This document shows, piece after piece, positions 29,500 to 38,795 of a stretch of 64,000 nucleotides of DNA; the first letter of the stretch is position 1; the number at the start of each line of letters is the position of its first letter. The notes beneath the pieces are model-generated. The model saw only the letters and a program-made list of their open reading frames with translations. It had not been told where the DNA came from and ran no database searches. The stretch spans positions 40,435 to 104,434 of IMG/VR virus record IMGVR_UViG_3300021197_001653; one strand, 5' to 3'. This DNA comes from a virus. The translations under genes and the position numbers were made by a program.

Positions 29500-30510
29500 T
29501 TACTTATCTATCTTGATGTACTCATCATACATATTAATAACACCATCACTTTCATAAATATTTTTTTTCATATTAAATATTTTATTATCGTAATGCCATT
29601 TAATTTCTTCAATTAATGTATCTAAACCTTTATAAGAGTATCCAAAATTTGTTGTAAAACCTTTTAAAGCAGCTTTATGCCACTTATCACTAATAATAAA
29701 TACACATGGTATTCTTTCATAGCGTGATATATATAAAAATTTAAATGGTAGTAATTTATAACCTTTTAATTTAAACTTTTTTTTAATATGATTAAATGCT
29801 TTTTGATATATTGCTTCTTGCAAATAATATCTCCATTTTAAATAACTTGTTGTAAATTCTGAAATATCACCTTGTCCGGTTTTTAAATCAATAATTTGTA
29901 CAGTTTTGTTATCATGATCTATTAATAGTTTATCAATTATACCTCTAAATTTCATATTATTATATGTTAAGGTAAATTTATATTGGTTATGATTCTCTAA
30001 ATCATTAATTAAAATATGTTTTGAGTGTTTATGTGTTAACAGTATATCTGCTAGTTCATTCCCTTTAGCTAATTCTTCTGTAGTTAATAAAATTTTTGTT
30101 TTAGATTTATACTGAGCTTTAATATAATTTATAAACTCTTTATTTTCTATATAACCTATCAAGGTTTCTTCTTTAGCTCTTTTCCAGAAATTATTAGCTT
30201 CAATTATGTTTAAAATTTGTTTTTTACTAGGTATTTTATTATAGTTCTCAAGTAACAAATCGGCTAACTTTCCTAAAGTTGCGGTTGGTTTCTTACCATC
30301 AAATACAAAATACTTAGTTTTAAAAGCTGACTTATCCAATAATAAATCATCTACTAATGCGCCCATAAAAACAGCATTAGATTTAACTTTTGTTTTGTGT
30401 ATTAATGCTCTAGGTCCATTTCTGTCGTAATCAGAAGCTCTACTATAACTTAATACTAATTCATCTACTTCATTTGAGCTTGTATAAAGCTCGTCCAATT
30501 CTTTATTCAT
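29500..30510 (-). CDS. PD-(D/E)XK nuclease (RecB/Cas4-like)
   Basis: 336 residues. The active-site pattern is D193 (FRGIIDKLL) followed by D208-L209-K210 (IIDLKTG) and a downstream helix with Gln, Glu and Tyr (YYLQEAIYQ, about 229-237), as in RecB-type nucleases. No Cys cluster for an iron-sulfur centre is visible, unlike Cas4. Such proteins act as phage exonucleases for recombination or DNA processing. It is grouped with a RusA-type resolvase a few hundred bases upstream in the operon. The N-terminal 60 residues (SYSRASDYDRNGP, then VFMGALVDDLL) fit the family helix that precedes the core. Confidence 0.8.
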   Translation of the reverse strand: MNKELDELYTSSNEVDELVLSYSRASDYDRNGPRALIHKTKVKSNAVFMGALVDDLLLDKSAFKTKYFVFDGKKPTATLGKLADLLLENYNKIPSKKQILNIIEANNFWKRAKEETLIGYIENKEFINYIKAQYKSKTKILLTTEELAKGNELADILLTHKHSKHILINDLENHNQYKFTLTYNNMKFRGIIDKLLIDHDNKTVQIIDLKTGQGDISEFTTSYLKWRYYLQEAIYQKAFNHIKKKFKLKGYKLLPFKFLYISRYERIPCVFIISDKWHKAALKGFTTNFGYSYKGLDTLIEEIKWHYDNKIFNMKKNIYESDGVINMYDEYIKIDK

Positions 30511-30521
30511 ATATTGTTGTT

Positions 30522-30782
30522 TTATACAGCAGTTAATTTTGCAATGTATAAATCTGTAAAAATATCTTCTAATTTATTAGAACATTTTAATTGTGTTTCA
30601 ATTACAGAATCATTAGATGTAAAATTCTCTATTGCATTATAATAATCTACTTTTTCAGAACATTTAATTCTTAGTAAATTATATTCATGTTTCTGGGTTA
30701 ATAAAACCACTTGTTTATATTCCATATCGTTAAATACAGTCATTGATAAATTTAATATTTCTTGATATAATTCTTTATTCAT
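30522..30782 (-). CDS. Small hypothetical protein
   Basis: 86 residues, soluble, Asn, Leu and Glu rich, probably helical; no motif recognised. It is spaced 2 nt after the RusA-like gene and 11 nt before the nuclease gene, so it is clearly part of the recombination operon. It could be a small accessory protein of either nuclease. Confidence 0.55.
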   Translation of the reverse strand: MNKELYQEILNLSMTVFNDMEYKQVVLLTQKHEYNLLRIKCSEKVDYYNAIENFTSNDSVIETQLKCSNKLEDIFTDLYIAKLTAV

Positions 30783-30784
30783 AT

Positions 30785-31252
30785 TTAAAATAATTTTATA
30801 TAGACACCTGGATTATCTTTATCTACAGAGTAAAAAGGTTTTTCCCTTATATTTTCTGCAGTTGGTAATTCACCATCTATTGTCATGGGTACAGGAAATA
30901 CATATTTAACATTATCATCTTCAATAAAATCATGTGCTGTAAATAAATCTTGTATAATTTCAACACTATTACTAAAATCAAATAATCTTTTACTATTTCT
31001 TACCTGATGATATCCTATAAATATAGGATCACCCTTATCTTTTTTCATTTCCATAAAAGAATTTCTCAATTCTTCTATTTGATTAGGTCTGCTTTTATCT
31101 ACATAACCTTTTATAATTTTTTTACCAGAATTAAAATGTTGTATACCTTTACTTCTAATATATTTAGACACAGTAGGGGAATGAAATATCCCCCTTCCGG
31201 TCTTAATTTTAGAATTTTTTAAACTTGGCACATTTCCTGATATGAAAATCAT
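30785..31252 (-). CDS. RusA-family Holliday junction resolvase
   Basis: 155 residues. The RusA pattern is present: an N-terminal GNVPSLKNSK segment, FDFSNSVEIIQDLF at 91-104 with Asp92, Asn95 and Asp102, and DFIEDDNVKY at 108-117. The Asp residues line the metal site of this family, which cuts four-way junctions during recombination and replication. The Lys-rich N-terminal half fits DNA binding. It heads a group with an unknown 86-aa protein and the PD-(D/E)XK nuclease. Confidence 0.85.
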   Translation of the reverse strand: MIFISGNVPSLKNSKIKTGRGIFHSPTVSKYIRSKGIQHFNSGKKIIKGYVDKSRPNQIEELRNSFMEMKKDKGDPIFIGYHQVRNSKRLFDFSNSVEIIQDLFTAHDFIEDDNVKYVFPVPMTIDGELPTAENIREKPFYSVDKDNPGVYIKLF

Positions 31253-31282
31253 ACTATTAAAAATTTCTCATAAACTTTGTTT

Positions 31283-31669
31283 TTAAAAACGTGGTTTTGC
31301 ATAATCTGCAAAGTCACCAGATTCAATGACTTTAACGGCATCTTTGTCGCCAAAATAAATCTGAGCTTCAATTTCTTCACCATTATCCAATATTACTGGA
31401 ATAGTTGTTCTTTTATACCATGAACCATCATGATTTTCAGGATCATATCCTTCTAATCTATCTACTCTTGGTAACTGAGATTCAGATACATTATACACTT
31501 CCACGCGTACGTTACTAATTTCTTCATTTTTGGTAACAAAAGGTATACCACTTGCTGTAAGTTTATACTTTTCTTTTGTTAATCCACTACTAATAAGTTT
31601 TGAATCACCTAAAACAGGGTTATTTGAATAACCCTTTCTTAATGTTCCATAAACTGCTATTTTAGCCAT
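31283..31669 (-). CDS. Gamma-glutamylcyclotransferase-like protein
   Basis: 128 residues, the full length of a GGCT/AIG2-like domain. The substrate loop is YGTLRKG (7-13), the catalytic Glu is E73 in RLEGYDP, and Tyr85-Lys-Arg (SWYKR) closes the pocket. These enzymes release 5-oxoproline from gamma-glutamyl amines or isopeptides. With the amidoligase and amidotransferase genes just upstream in the operon it probably removes or edits gamma-glutamyl linkages made by them. The active-site Glu is intact, in contrast to the related gene at 38796. Confidence 0.85.
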   Translation of the reverse strand: MAKIAVYGTLRKGYSNNPVLGDSKLISSGLTKEKYKLTASGIPFVTKNEEISNVRVEVYNVSESQLPRVDRLEGYDPENHDGSWYKRTTIPVILDNGEEIEAQIYFGDKDAVKVIESGDFADYAKPRF

Positions 31670-31671
31670 AA

Positions 31672-31812
31672 TTATTTATTTTTTATAAAAATTTTCATTG
31701 TTCTATTATTATCCTGTAATTGAATTTCATCAATTTCCATAGACATATTAATATATTGACGACCTTTTTCATCAATTATTTCTATTCTAGTTACTTTTGT
31801 TGTGTTTACCAT
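31672..31812 (-). CDS. Small hypothetical protein
   Basis: 46 codons from ATG 31812 (MVNTTKVTRIEIIDEKGRQY), beginning inside the last codons of the uracil-glycosylase-like gene (7-nt overlap) and ending 2 nt before the cyclotransferase gene. The alternating pattern (TRIEIID, YINMSMEID, MKIFIK) predicts a four-strand beta sheet. It fills the gap exactly, which supports it as a real coupled gene; the function is unknown. Confidence 0.55.
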   Translation of the reverse strand: MVNTTKVTRIEIIDEKGRQYINMSMEIDEIQLQDNNRTMKIFIKNK

Positions 31813-32510
31813 TTTATACAAAAATCTGAACCATTATTTTCTGTTATTATTTCATTAATTTCTTTAAAATGATTACAATCCCACTTATTTATTTTTTTTA
31901 TATTTTGTGGGTTAGATGCTTCTAATATATAATTAGAATCCTCATTTATAAATTGTTTGAAATATTGAGCTTCTTCACCCCATAAACAATATATTATTCC
32001 GGTTCTATTAGTACTTAATGCTTTTATAATTTCTCTCGTAAAGTTTCTCCAATGTAATAAATTAGAGCCACTTTTATCCTTCTCTACAGTCATTGCTGCA
32101 TATAGAGGTAGTACACCTTGGTTTGTCCAATTTTCTAAAGTAGTATCAATATTTAATCTAAAACCATTATATTGAGTTTCCTCAATCGTTTTTTCTATTT
32201 GATATGTTGCATTTTCAAAACCAACAAATATATTATCCCTTTGTGCAAATGGTATCCCTGTATTAACATTATCATTATAAGGTTCTTTTCCTAATATAAC
32301 CACTCTAACTTTATAAAAATTAACCAATTGAAATGGTTTAAATATAACGTTTTTTTTTTGTGGATATAACATTCTAGATTTATAACTTTCATTAAGGAAT
32401 ACCATTAAATTATGCATATAAGTGGATGTTAATAATATATTTAAATAATGAGTCCATTCTTTAAAAATATCTCTATAATCTATGTCTAATTTATAAATAC
32501 TTTTATTCAT
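31806..32510 (-). CDS. Uracil-DNA glycosylase-fold protein with altered active site
   Basis: 234 residues with the layout of family 1 Ung. VVILGKEPYND (70-80) matches the water-activating loop VVILGQDPYH, NWTNQGVLPLYAAMTV (127-142) matches the uracil-recognition strand, a CLWG strand (175-178) follows, and ASNPQNI (198-204) sits where HPSPLS belongs, followed by a C-terminal HFKEIN that matches HFSKTN. Every key residue differs: catalytic Asp to Glu, recognition Asn to Tyr, catalytic His to Asn. It may have lost uracil excision and gained another base or a binding role. It overlaps the amidoligase gene start by one base. Confidence 0.75.
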   Translation of the reverse strand: MNKSIYKLDIDYRDIFKEWTHYLNILLTSTYMHNLMVFLNESYKSRMLYPQKKNVIFKPFQLVNFYKVRVVILGKEPYNDNVNTGIPFAQRDNIFVGFENATYQIEKTIEETQYNGFRLNIDTTLENWTNQGVLPLYAAMTVEKDKSGSNLLHWRNFTREIIKALSTNRTGIIYCLWGEEAQYFKQFINEDSNYILEASNPQNIKKINKWDCNHFKEINEIITENNGSDFCIKW

Positions 32511-34489
32511 TATATTATAGTTCTATTATTATAGTTTTCAACAAATATATTAATTGCTGTTTGTGAGCGAGCATGTGAAGTAGACCATGTTAATATATTA
32601 TCTAAAGTCCTTGTAGCTTCTCTTGAAATAGGTCTATTTAAAGTGAATCTATATATACCACCATTGTTTTCTAACTCATATTCATTTTCCCCTCCACGTA
32701 CAGAACGTAATATAATTCTTCTTCTAGTAGCTCGAGTTGAAGTATTTGTTGGTTCACGCCTACTAGTTCCATAACCACGCGCAGTACCTCTTAGCATTCG
32801 TTGCACCGCTGATGGGTTTTCTGCACCAAATGATTCAAAAGTAAAACTTGGAGGTTCACCTACTAAATCATTTATAACACCTTTTTTTTTAATATAATCA
32901 TTATTTATACCTTTTAAAGTTTTAAGTTCATCCTTAGTATATAATCCCTTATTAATATAAGGTTTTACTTTTTGTAATGAGCTATTACCCCATGGTATAC
33001 GAGATTTATATTTAAAATCATTTTCTTCAGCTATTAAATCTCCAGAAGCTGTTTTTCTAAAAAAATATTTTTTTCTTATATCCATGTAATTAGTAATATC
33101 TCTATATAGACCAGAGCCACCATTTATATTATAAACATTACTAATAATATCATGTAATGATAATGTTGTAAATGTTTGAGGGGTTGTTAATATATCTGTT
33201 TGATGTTTAATTGTAAAATTAACAATACCTGCACAAATATACATATAGTTCATTACTTTATTTATATCAGTAGTAGGTGTATGAATTCTAAATTCAACAG
33301 TTTGTTTATTACCAAATAATAAAGGTATTAAATTAACCCAATAATACCTACTTCTAATATTCCATTTACTTCTTCCTTCTGGGTCAGATGGGTGAGAATG
33401 AACATTTTTTAATTGAGAATCTACATCTGAATAATTTTGACCCATAGATAAATATTTATATAAAATGGAAAAATTTTTACGTATATCATCTACGTTATCC
33501 ATTATTGGGTCCATTAATAAAATTGTAGATTTAACATCTAAAGGTTTAGTATAATGTTTTCTTTTTATACCATAGTTATATTTTTTATGTAAAGGAAACA
33601 TTTCAAAAATATTATCCTGTAAAATATATAACATTTTATATAATGCTAAAAAGAATTTTTCTGTTCTAGGTATATTACCTAAATGTAAATGAAGAGAACA
33701 ATTATTATCATACTCTGTTTTATTATTTAATTCTTCTACACAATCTATAACGGTTTGTAAACCTTTATTACCTTGTAATGGTATTGTAACATACTCTAAA
33801 CCTCTAATACTCCCATCTCTTAAAGGTATTAAACCTAAATTATTAGTTATAGATGGTGATATAGTACCACGCACTGTTTCAAATTCTAAACCAAAAGTTA
33901 AATCCCCTATTAAAGGACCATACTTACTAACATTATTAGTTATAGTAGGTTTATAATTTTGTTTATACATTTTAATATAATCAGTCATTATATTTCGTGA
34001 ATCATAACTTAATCCACGTTTATAATCTTGATTACACTCTCCAATTTTGTAAAATTGAATAGAATCTACTTTGTTTCTATCATAATACATATTGTCATAC
34101 ATACTTATCATAAATCTTGTATTACTTTTCAGTAAATCATCATTTACAATATTATATGTATTTCCGTCATATCTAACTCTAGTATCATAATTGTTGCTAT
34201 CCAACAAAGAAAAAGAACCTAAAATAGGCTCTTGTTCTTCATTAAATGCTACAATACCTTTGATAACATAAACGTTAGCGCTAATAACATATCTTTTTAC
34301 ACTATGATCATATACTAAACGACCACTATTTAATCTAATATGTTTATTTTCTTCTGGTATTAAATAGCAATCTCCAGAATTTTCAATTGTAATATCCCCT
34401 ATTAAATAATAAAGATCTTTTACTTTTTTACATTCTTTTTTACTAACTTCTTTACCAGAAACTGTTGTTACTAATTTTTTCATTATCAT
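32510..34489 (-). CDS. Amidoligase (COOH-NH2 ligase, Amidoligase_2-like) with N-terminal extension
   Basis: 659 residues. The catalytic domain begins near 190: GLEFET (200-205) supplies metal-binding Glu residues, RDGSIRGLEYVT (224-235) a second acidic patch, and CSLHLHLG (264-271) the His-x-His strand; a VEFRIH-type strand follows near 395. This is the glutamine-synthetase-fold amidoligase pattern, ATP-dependent ligation of a carboxylate to an amine. The first 190 residues look like a separate beta-rich domain, and the Arg-rich C-terminal part (RGTARGYGTSRREP, RATRRRIILR) may bind nucleic acid or an acidic target. It is next to a class II amidotransferase, a second amidoligase and an ATP-grasp gene. 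Confidence 0.82.
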   Translation of the reverse strand: MIMKKLVTTVSGKEVSKKECKKVKDLYYLIGDITIENSGDCYLIPEENKHIRLNSGRLVYDHSVKRYVISANVYVIKGIVAFNEEQEPILGSFSLLDSNNYDTRVRYDGNTYNIVNDDLLKSNTRFMISMYDNMYYDRNKVDSIQFYKIGECNQDYKRGLSYDSRNIMTDYIKMYKQNYKPTITNNVSKYGPLIGDLTFGLEFETVRGTISPSITNNLGLIPLRDGSIRGLEYVTIPLQGNKGLQTVIDCVEELNNKTEYDNNCSLHLHLGNIPRTEKFFLALYKMLYILQDNIFEMFPLHKKYNYGIKRKHYTKPLDVKSTILLMDPIMDNVDDIRKNFSILYKYLSMGQNYSDVDSQLKNVHSHPSDPEGRSKWNIRSRYYWVNLIPLLFGNKQTVEFRIHTPTTDINKVMNYMYICAGIVNFTIKHQTDILTTPQTFTTLSLHDIISNVYNINGGSGLYRDITNYMDIRKKYFFRKTASGDLIAEENDFKYKSRIPWGNSSLQKVKPYINKGLYTKDELKTLKGINNDYIKKKGVINDLVGEPPSFTFESFGAENPSAVQRMLRGTARGYGTSRREPTNTSTRATRRRIILRSVRGGENEYELENNGGIYRFTLNRPISREATRTLDNILTWSTSHARSQTAINIFVENYNNRTII

Positions 34490-34497
34490 CTTTATAA

Positions 34498-36366
34498 CTA
34501 ATCTGTTTGTTCTACTCCCATTATTTCTTGAGTCCCTATCATGAAAATATTCAATACTTCAATAGCTTTTTTAGCTTTTGGATTATCTTCAAATTTCTGT
34601 AGTTTTTCTAAATACATAGGTGTAGCTTGGAAAGATTCATTAAATATATTTTCTAATAAATTATCTAATAACTTATCCTGTTCTTTTTTAGTTTTCATTT
34701 TTTCTTCATTGACTATAGATTCCTCAACATTCTTTAATATATTACTATCTTCAAATTTAACGAGATCAATAACTTTAGGATTCTTTTTAGTACGTTGATC
34801 ATTTCCATTTTCGTCAAGAAGATCTTTACATATAGACATGTTAATACAATTACCTTTATCTATAGTATATATTCTATCAGCACCCAATGGTGAAATAGTA
34901 CCATTATATATTTCATTATTATAATATATAAGTTGTTTATTATTAGCTGCATCCATTATATCTATATTTATAACAGGATGTTTAGCACAAGCAGATAAAG
35001 CCATAAAATCAAATTCTCTACCTATTTTTTTCATATCTAAACATGCGTAATAATCAAAAGGTGTTTTAATATGAACACCTTTATGTAAATATTGTATATA
35101 ATCTCTAATACTAACATTAAAAGGATCTCCAAATAATAAAGGTATATAATCTTTTCTTATAAACTCTTTTGAAATTGCTGGAAAATTTTTCTTAGTAAAC
35201 GCCTTATTAATTAATGATTTGAAATACTGTTCAGAAGCAGTATAATCATCACCTAATTTATAGAATCCATAACCTTTAATATAAATAAACATACCATCAA
35301 GAAGAGTACCATTTCTTCTATACCGAAAGTTTTTAAAGACACTACGTTCTTTAATATCTCCAGATTTAAATACAGGTTTTTCTTTATGTATGTTAGATTC
35401 ATTTTTAATCTTAACACTTGAATTTTGAGAGTTTATTTCACTGTCTAAATTCATTTGGTGTTGTGTTCCAGCAGCCTCCATAAGCCTATTATTATGATGA
35501 TTACAATTACGAGGACGCGCATTTCTCCCATAGTTAGTATGTGATCTAGTATTGGGATTAGAGGCATGATTTTGCCAACGCTCCTCTCTTTTAATAACAG
35601 ACGTTGTTGTCTTTTTTATAGTACCGTTTACAACTTTATAAACTCTATTATGAGGAACTGTTTCAATATCTTTTTCTATACCACCTATAGTTATTAAACT
35701 ATCTTTTATTGATGAAATATACATACTGTGTTTATTCTCTTTCCAAATAAATAATGGTCTTTCTTCAAAAACACCGTCCTGTGTATAATTTTTTAATAAT
35801 GATGCTCCGTGATACATATATAATGCATTAGGTTCATTAGTGTTAGTAAACATTAAAGCAGCAGCACCATTATAATCATTTAATGGTTCAAATCCTTTAC
35901 TTTTATAAATACATTCTAATAATAATTCACTATCAATTTTCTCCCTTGTACTATGAACAGTAGTATGTTTATTTTCAACAACTGTTGGTGCACGCAATTC
36001 AACTTTATATTTAGGGGCTAATTCTTTATGATTTAATAATGTTCCATTGTGAACACCAATAAATTCATAACCTTCTTTTCCCCCACCAAAGCCAAAAGGA
36101 TGAGCATTATCTTCGCTTTTACTACCAACACTACTTGCTCTTGTGTGCCCTATTACAACAGGATATTTTTCAGGTAAAGGATAACCTTTATTTACTACAA
36201 AATCTCTATATACTTTGTTTGCATAAGCACCTATATAAACCTCACCGTCAACAGTAACCCCACAAGAGTCAGTTCCACGCTTTTCATTTAATACACCTAG
36301 CATATCAAATTTCATTTTATTAAACTTTTTAGGGTCTTTACCAGCCCATCCGAATATTCCACACAT
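34498..36366 (-). CDS. Class II glutamine amidotransferase with large unknown C-terminal domain
   Basis: 622 residues. It begins MCGIFGWAG, so after Met removal Cys2 is the nucleophile of an Ntn-type glutaminase. KRGTDSCG (29-36), GHTRASSVG (about 73-81) and HNGTLLNH (near 109-116) are the other class II signature loops. The glutaminase releases ammonia from glutamine. The remaining ~370 residues carry no known synthetase domain; the ammonia acceptor is probably one of the neighbouring amidoligases or a novel domain in this chain. It lies 8 nt upstream of the amidoligase gene and 7 nt downstream of the second amidoligase gene. Confidence 0.85.
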   Translation of the reverse strand: MCGIFGWAGKDPKKFNKMKFDMLGVLNEKRGTDSCGVTVDGEVYIGAYANKVYRDFVVNKGYPLPEKYPVVIGHTRASSVGSKSEDNAHPFGFGGGKEGYEFIGVHNGTLLNHKELAPKYKVELRAPTVVENKHTTVHSTREKIDSELLLECIYKSKGFEPLNDYNGAAALMFTNTNEPNALYMYHGASLLKNYTQDGVFEERPLFIWKENKHSMYISSIKDSLITIGGIEKDIETVPHNRVYKVVNGTIKKTTTSVIKREERWQNHASNPNTRSHTNYGRNARPRNCNHHNNRLMEAAGTQHQMNLDSEINSQNSSVKIKNESNIHKEKPVFKSGDIKERSVFKNFRYRRNGTLLDGMFIYIKGYGFYKLGDDYTASEQYFKSLINKAFTKKNFPAISKEFIRKDYIPLLFGDPFNVSIRDYIQYLHKGVHIKTPFDYYACLDMKKIGREFDFMALSACAKHPVINIDIMDAANNKQLIYYNNEIYNGTISPLGADRIYTIDKGNCINMSICKDLLDENGNDQRTKKNPKVIDLVKFEDSNILKNVEESIVNEEKMKTKKEQDKLLDNLLENIFNESFQATPMYLEKLQKFEDNPKAKKAIEVLNIFMIGTQEIMGVEQTD

Positions 36367-36373
36367 GTTTTAA

Positions 36374-37186
36374 TTATTTATTTATTAAACTTTCTTTTTT
36401 GATAATTTCTATTTCTTTTAATAACGATATAGATTCTTCTTTATCATTATTATCAATACAATTTTTTATTCTACTTTCCAATCTAGACAGTATACTGTTT
36501 ACAGTACCTGAATTAACTAATTCAATAGCTTCCATTGTTTTATCAAAGGCCCATTTCATTAACTCGTCACTACCAATCCAGAAATTAGATAATGTTCTAT
36601 ATTCAACACCATATTCTTTTATTCTGAAACAACCAGCTTTACCATACATTTCTCTACGCCTATCATCAGGATCTAATGTGATAGATTCTAAACCTAAAGT
36701 CATGTCCATAGCATATATGATTTTCTCACTAATTTCTAAGTCTGGGTTTTCAAATCCAATATGGATATGACCACCCGCAGTTCTTAAACTACTTTTAGGA
36801 GAAGGCGGGTTATTAGGCTCTTTCAAATATACATTAAAATCTGGGTCACATCCAAACATTTTTGCTTGTTTTGTATTTAAATACTTTTTATCAAGCTCAT
36901 TAGATGCTGATATATCTAATGTACAGTCAAATTGCTTTGCATGTAATGTAAGATAATCTAACACATAATTAATGTTATCTGTAAATTCTAAACGAGTCGC
37001 AGAAGGTGGTATATTAAACTCAACCATTACATTATCTTCTTGAACAGCATGTCCATCTACACTAATTGATTTAGGGGTATGTTTAGTACCTCCTATTAAT
37101 CCTTCAGCAGAGATAATTTCATCACCTCGTTTTAAGAATATTTCTGGGTCACAACCTAATGTAACTTTGTTTACTAATTTTTTCAT
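36374..37186 (-). CDS. phiEco32-type amidoligase (COOH-NH2 ligase type 2)
   Basis: 270 residues. GCDPEIF (11-17), the acidic stretch EDNVMVEFN (50-58), a second FGCDPDFN (111-118) and AGGHIHIG (137-144) are the metal- and ATP-site signatures of the amidoligase family first described in phage phiEco32. It is a different branch from the 659-aa protein downstream. Expected reaction: ATP-dependent formation of an amide or isopeptide bond. Its leader (37187-37215) contains the repeated TTTCACAAAAA tract, and it is followed by the class II amidotransferase after 7 nt. Confidence 0.85.
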   Translation of the reverse strand: MKKLVNKVTLGCDPEIFLKRGDEIISAEGLIGGTKHTPKSISVDGHAVQEDNVMVEFNIPPSATRLEFTDNINYVLDYLTLHAKQFDCTLDISASNELDKKYLNTKQAKMFGCDPDFNVYLKEPNNPPSPKSSLRTAGGHIHIGFENPDLEISEKIIYAMDMTLGLESITLDPDDRRREMYGKAGCFRIKEYGVEYRTLSNFWIGSDELMKWAFDKTMEAIELVNSGTVNSILSRLESRIKNCIDNNDKEESISLLKEIEIIKKESLINK

Positions 37187-37215
37187 TTTTTTTGTGAAAT
37201 TTTTGTGAAAATTTT
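37187..37215 (-). promoter_or_regulatory. Repeated TTTCACAAAAA leader
   Basis: Read on the minus strand, the bases before the phiEco32-type amidoligase ATG contain two tandem copies of TTTCACAAAAA. One more copy, preceded by the same AAAAA, stands just before the ATG at 42397. It could be an A-rich translation enhancer or a protein-binding site; AT-rich chance similarity is possible. Confidence 0.3.
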
Positions 37216-37217
37216 TA

Positions 37218-37940
37218 CTATAATAAATATGATTGTAACAATTTAGTTATAAATGTTACTGTTTCCTCTGGGCAATCATCATGTTCTGGATGACCCTGTA
37301 TACACATTTGTCCTCTGCTAAATAATATTATTTCAGGTTCTAAAAATCCATGTGGTAATTTAACATCTTTATTTGCACCATTTAAATAAACATTACTGTT
37401 AAAAACTTTAGACCATGCTAATAAATCCCAATTACTAGAAGGTACATTAAAAGGAAACATCATTTGATGATGCGTTGATGATATCTCAAAATTTGCAATA
37501 ATATGACTTTCTAACTTAGAACTTATTAAATGTTTTTTTTTATGATTTTCAACATGTTGAATTAATTTACCACCATTCATAACTGTTATAAATTGAGCAC
37601 CTCTACAAATACCTAACATTCTAACACCTGAACCATTAAAAGAATGATATATTCTTTCTTCTTTTTTATCTCTATTAATATCAGTAACAGTATGAGCACC
37701 TTGTTGTTCTCCATATAATTTAGGGTTTACATCAGCACCCCCTGTAAAAACAATAAGATTAAATGCTCTATAAGGCATACCATCACTTGCTTTTTCTTCT
37801 GCTATATATTCAGAAAATGTAGTAACTCTAGTAATTTTATAAATTTTATTTAAAAAATCTATATATGCTTTTGATTCACCATCACTAATTAGAATTTTAA
37901 TTGATTTTTTTTTTCTTGTGATTATTTCTTTCTTACTCAT
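37218..37940 (-). CDS. Class I glutamine amidotransferase-like hydrolase (peptidase C26 type)
   Basis: 240 residues. FTGGADVNP (65-73), the nucleophile elbow GICRGAQ with Cys112, STHHQ (155-159) and the GHPEH dyad (His217, Glu219) form the gamma-glutamyl hydrolase / PuuD pattern. This family cleaves gamma-glutamyl bonds. It overlaps the ATP-grasp gene by 8 nt, so maker and breaker of the same linkage may be co-translated. A second member with an equally complete triad is at 44000. Confidence 0.85.
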   Translation of the reverse strand: MSKKEIITRKKKSIKILISDGESKAYIDFLNKIYKITRVTTFSEYIAEEKASDGMPYRAFNLIVFTGGADVNPKLYGEQQGAHTVTDINRDKKEERIYHSFNGSGVRMLGICRGAQFITVMNGGKLIQHVENHKKKHLISSKLESHIIANFEISSTHHQMMFPFNVPSSNWDLLAWSKVFNSNVYLNGANKDVKLPHGFLEPEIILFSRGQMCIQGHPEHDDCPEETVTFITKLLQSYLL

Positions 37941-38790
37941 TATTAAACTTTTTTAACAACATTTTTGGAATCTCTTCAATATATTTTTGTTTAGTTACAT
38001 CACCAAATGAAGGCGCTGAATTAATTTCAACAATAATAAATTGAGGATCACTACGTAAATTCCCTTCTTTATTTCTAGAGCCCTGGATTCTTAAATCTAC
38101 AGCTCCAAAATCTAAACCTACAGAGTTTAATGCTTTTACTGATTCTTTTACAACTGTTTTCCAATTAGTTGGTCTATCAAAATCAGAGTTACTTTCTAAA
38201 ATCCAAACAGAATTAGAATCATTTCTAAACCATTTAGCATTTTCAGGAGTATCCTTTTTCATCATTTTTCTACAAGTATAAAAACAACCGTCTTTATTTA
38301 CATGCAATCTATATTCTCTGTTATAATTATGAAATTTTTCAAAAACATAATTTGTTAACGTTTTACCTTTACTCCAATTTTCTAAAGATTCAAGGTTATC
38401 GTGTTTTATATTACCTCGTCCTCTACTTCCAAAATTACTTTTTGAAATTATTGGAAAAGGTGTTTTATCAGTACCTACTTGTGATTGTAACTCTTGTACA
38501 ATTTGAGTAATATTATTACCCCTTGTCCATATTGCAGTTACAACTTTATTATCTTTGAAACATTCTTTCATTAATAATTTACTACTACTATTTTTAATAG
38601 CAGTTACGGTATTTAACTCTACTCTTTTACCACCATTATTGATGGTATCAGGTATTTTAGTAGTTGAACCGAATCTAACTACTGATTTAAAAGGTAATAA
38701 GGGCAACTGTTTACCATTTTTACTTCTTAAATCTGAGTGAGAAGGGTGTCTACTTCTAATTTGTGGTCTAAATGCTGTTATTTTTTGCAT
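37933..38790 (-). CDS. ATP-grasp ligase (RimK / phiEco32-like)
   Basis: 285 residues. An N-terminal RFGSTT segment (45-50), the ATP-binding lysine strand ISKSNFGSRGRG (about 115-126), and the metal site VEINSAPSFG (Glu255, Asn257) are typical of RimK-like ATP-grasp enzymes. They activate a carboxylate as acyl phosphate and couple it to an amine, often adding amino acids to protein termini. Relatives occur with amidoligases and amidotransferases in phiEco32-type phages. It overlaps the C26 hydrolase gene by 8 nt and follows the second cyclotransferase-like gene by 5 nt. Confidence 0.85.
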   Translation of the reverse strand: MQKITAFRPQIRSRHPSHSDLRSKNGKQLPLLPFKSVVRFGSTTKIPDTINNGGKRVELNTVTAIKNSSSKLLMKECFKDNKVVTAIWTRGNNITQIVQELQSQVGTDKTPFPIISKSNFGSRGRGNIKHDNLESLENWSKGKTLTNYVFEKFHNYNREYRLHVNKDGCFYTCRKMMKKDTPENAKWFRNDSNSVWILESNSDFDRPTNWKTVVKESVKALNSVGLDFGAVDLRIQGSRNKEGNLRSDPQFIIVEINSAPSFGDVTKQKYIEEIPKMLLKKFNNE

Positions 38791-38795
38791 GATAG

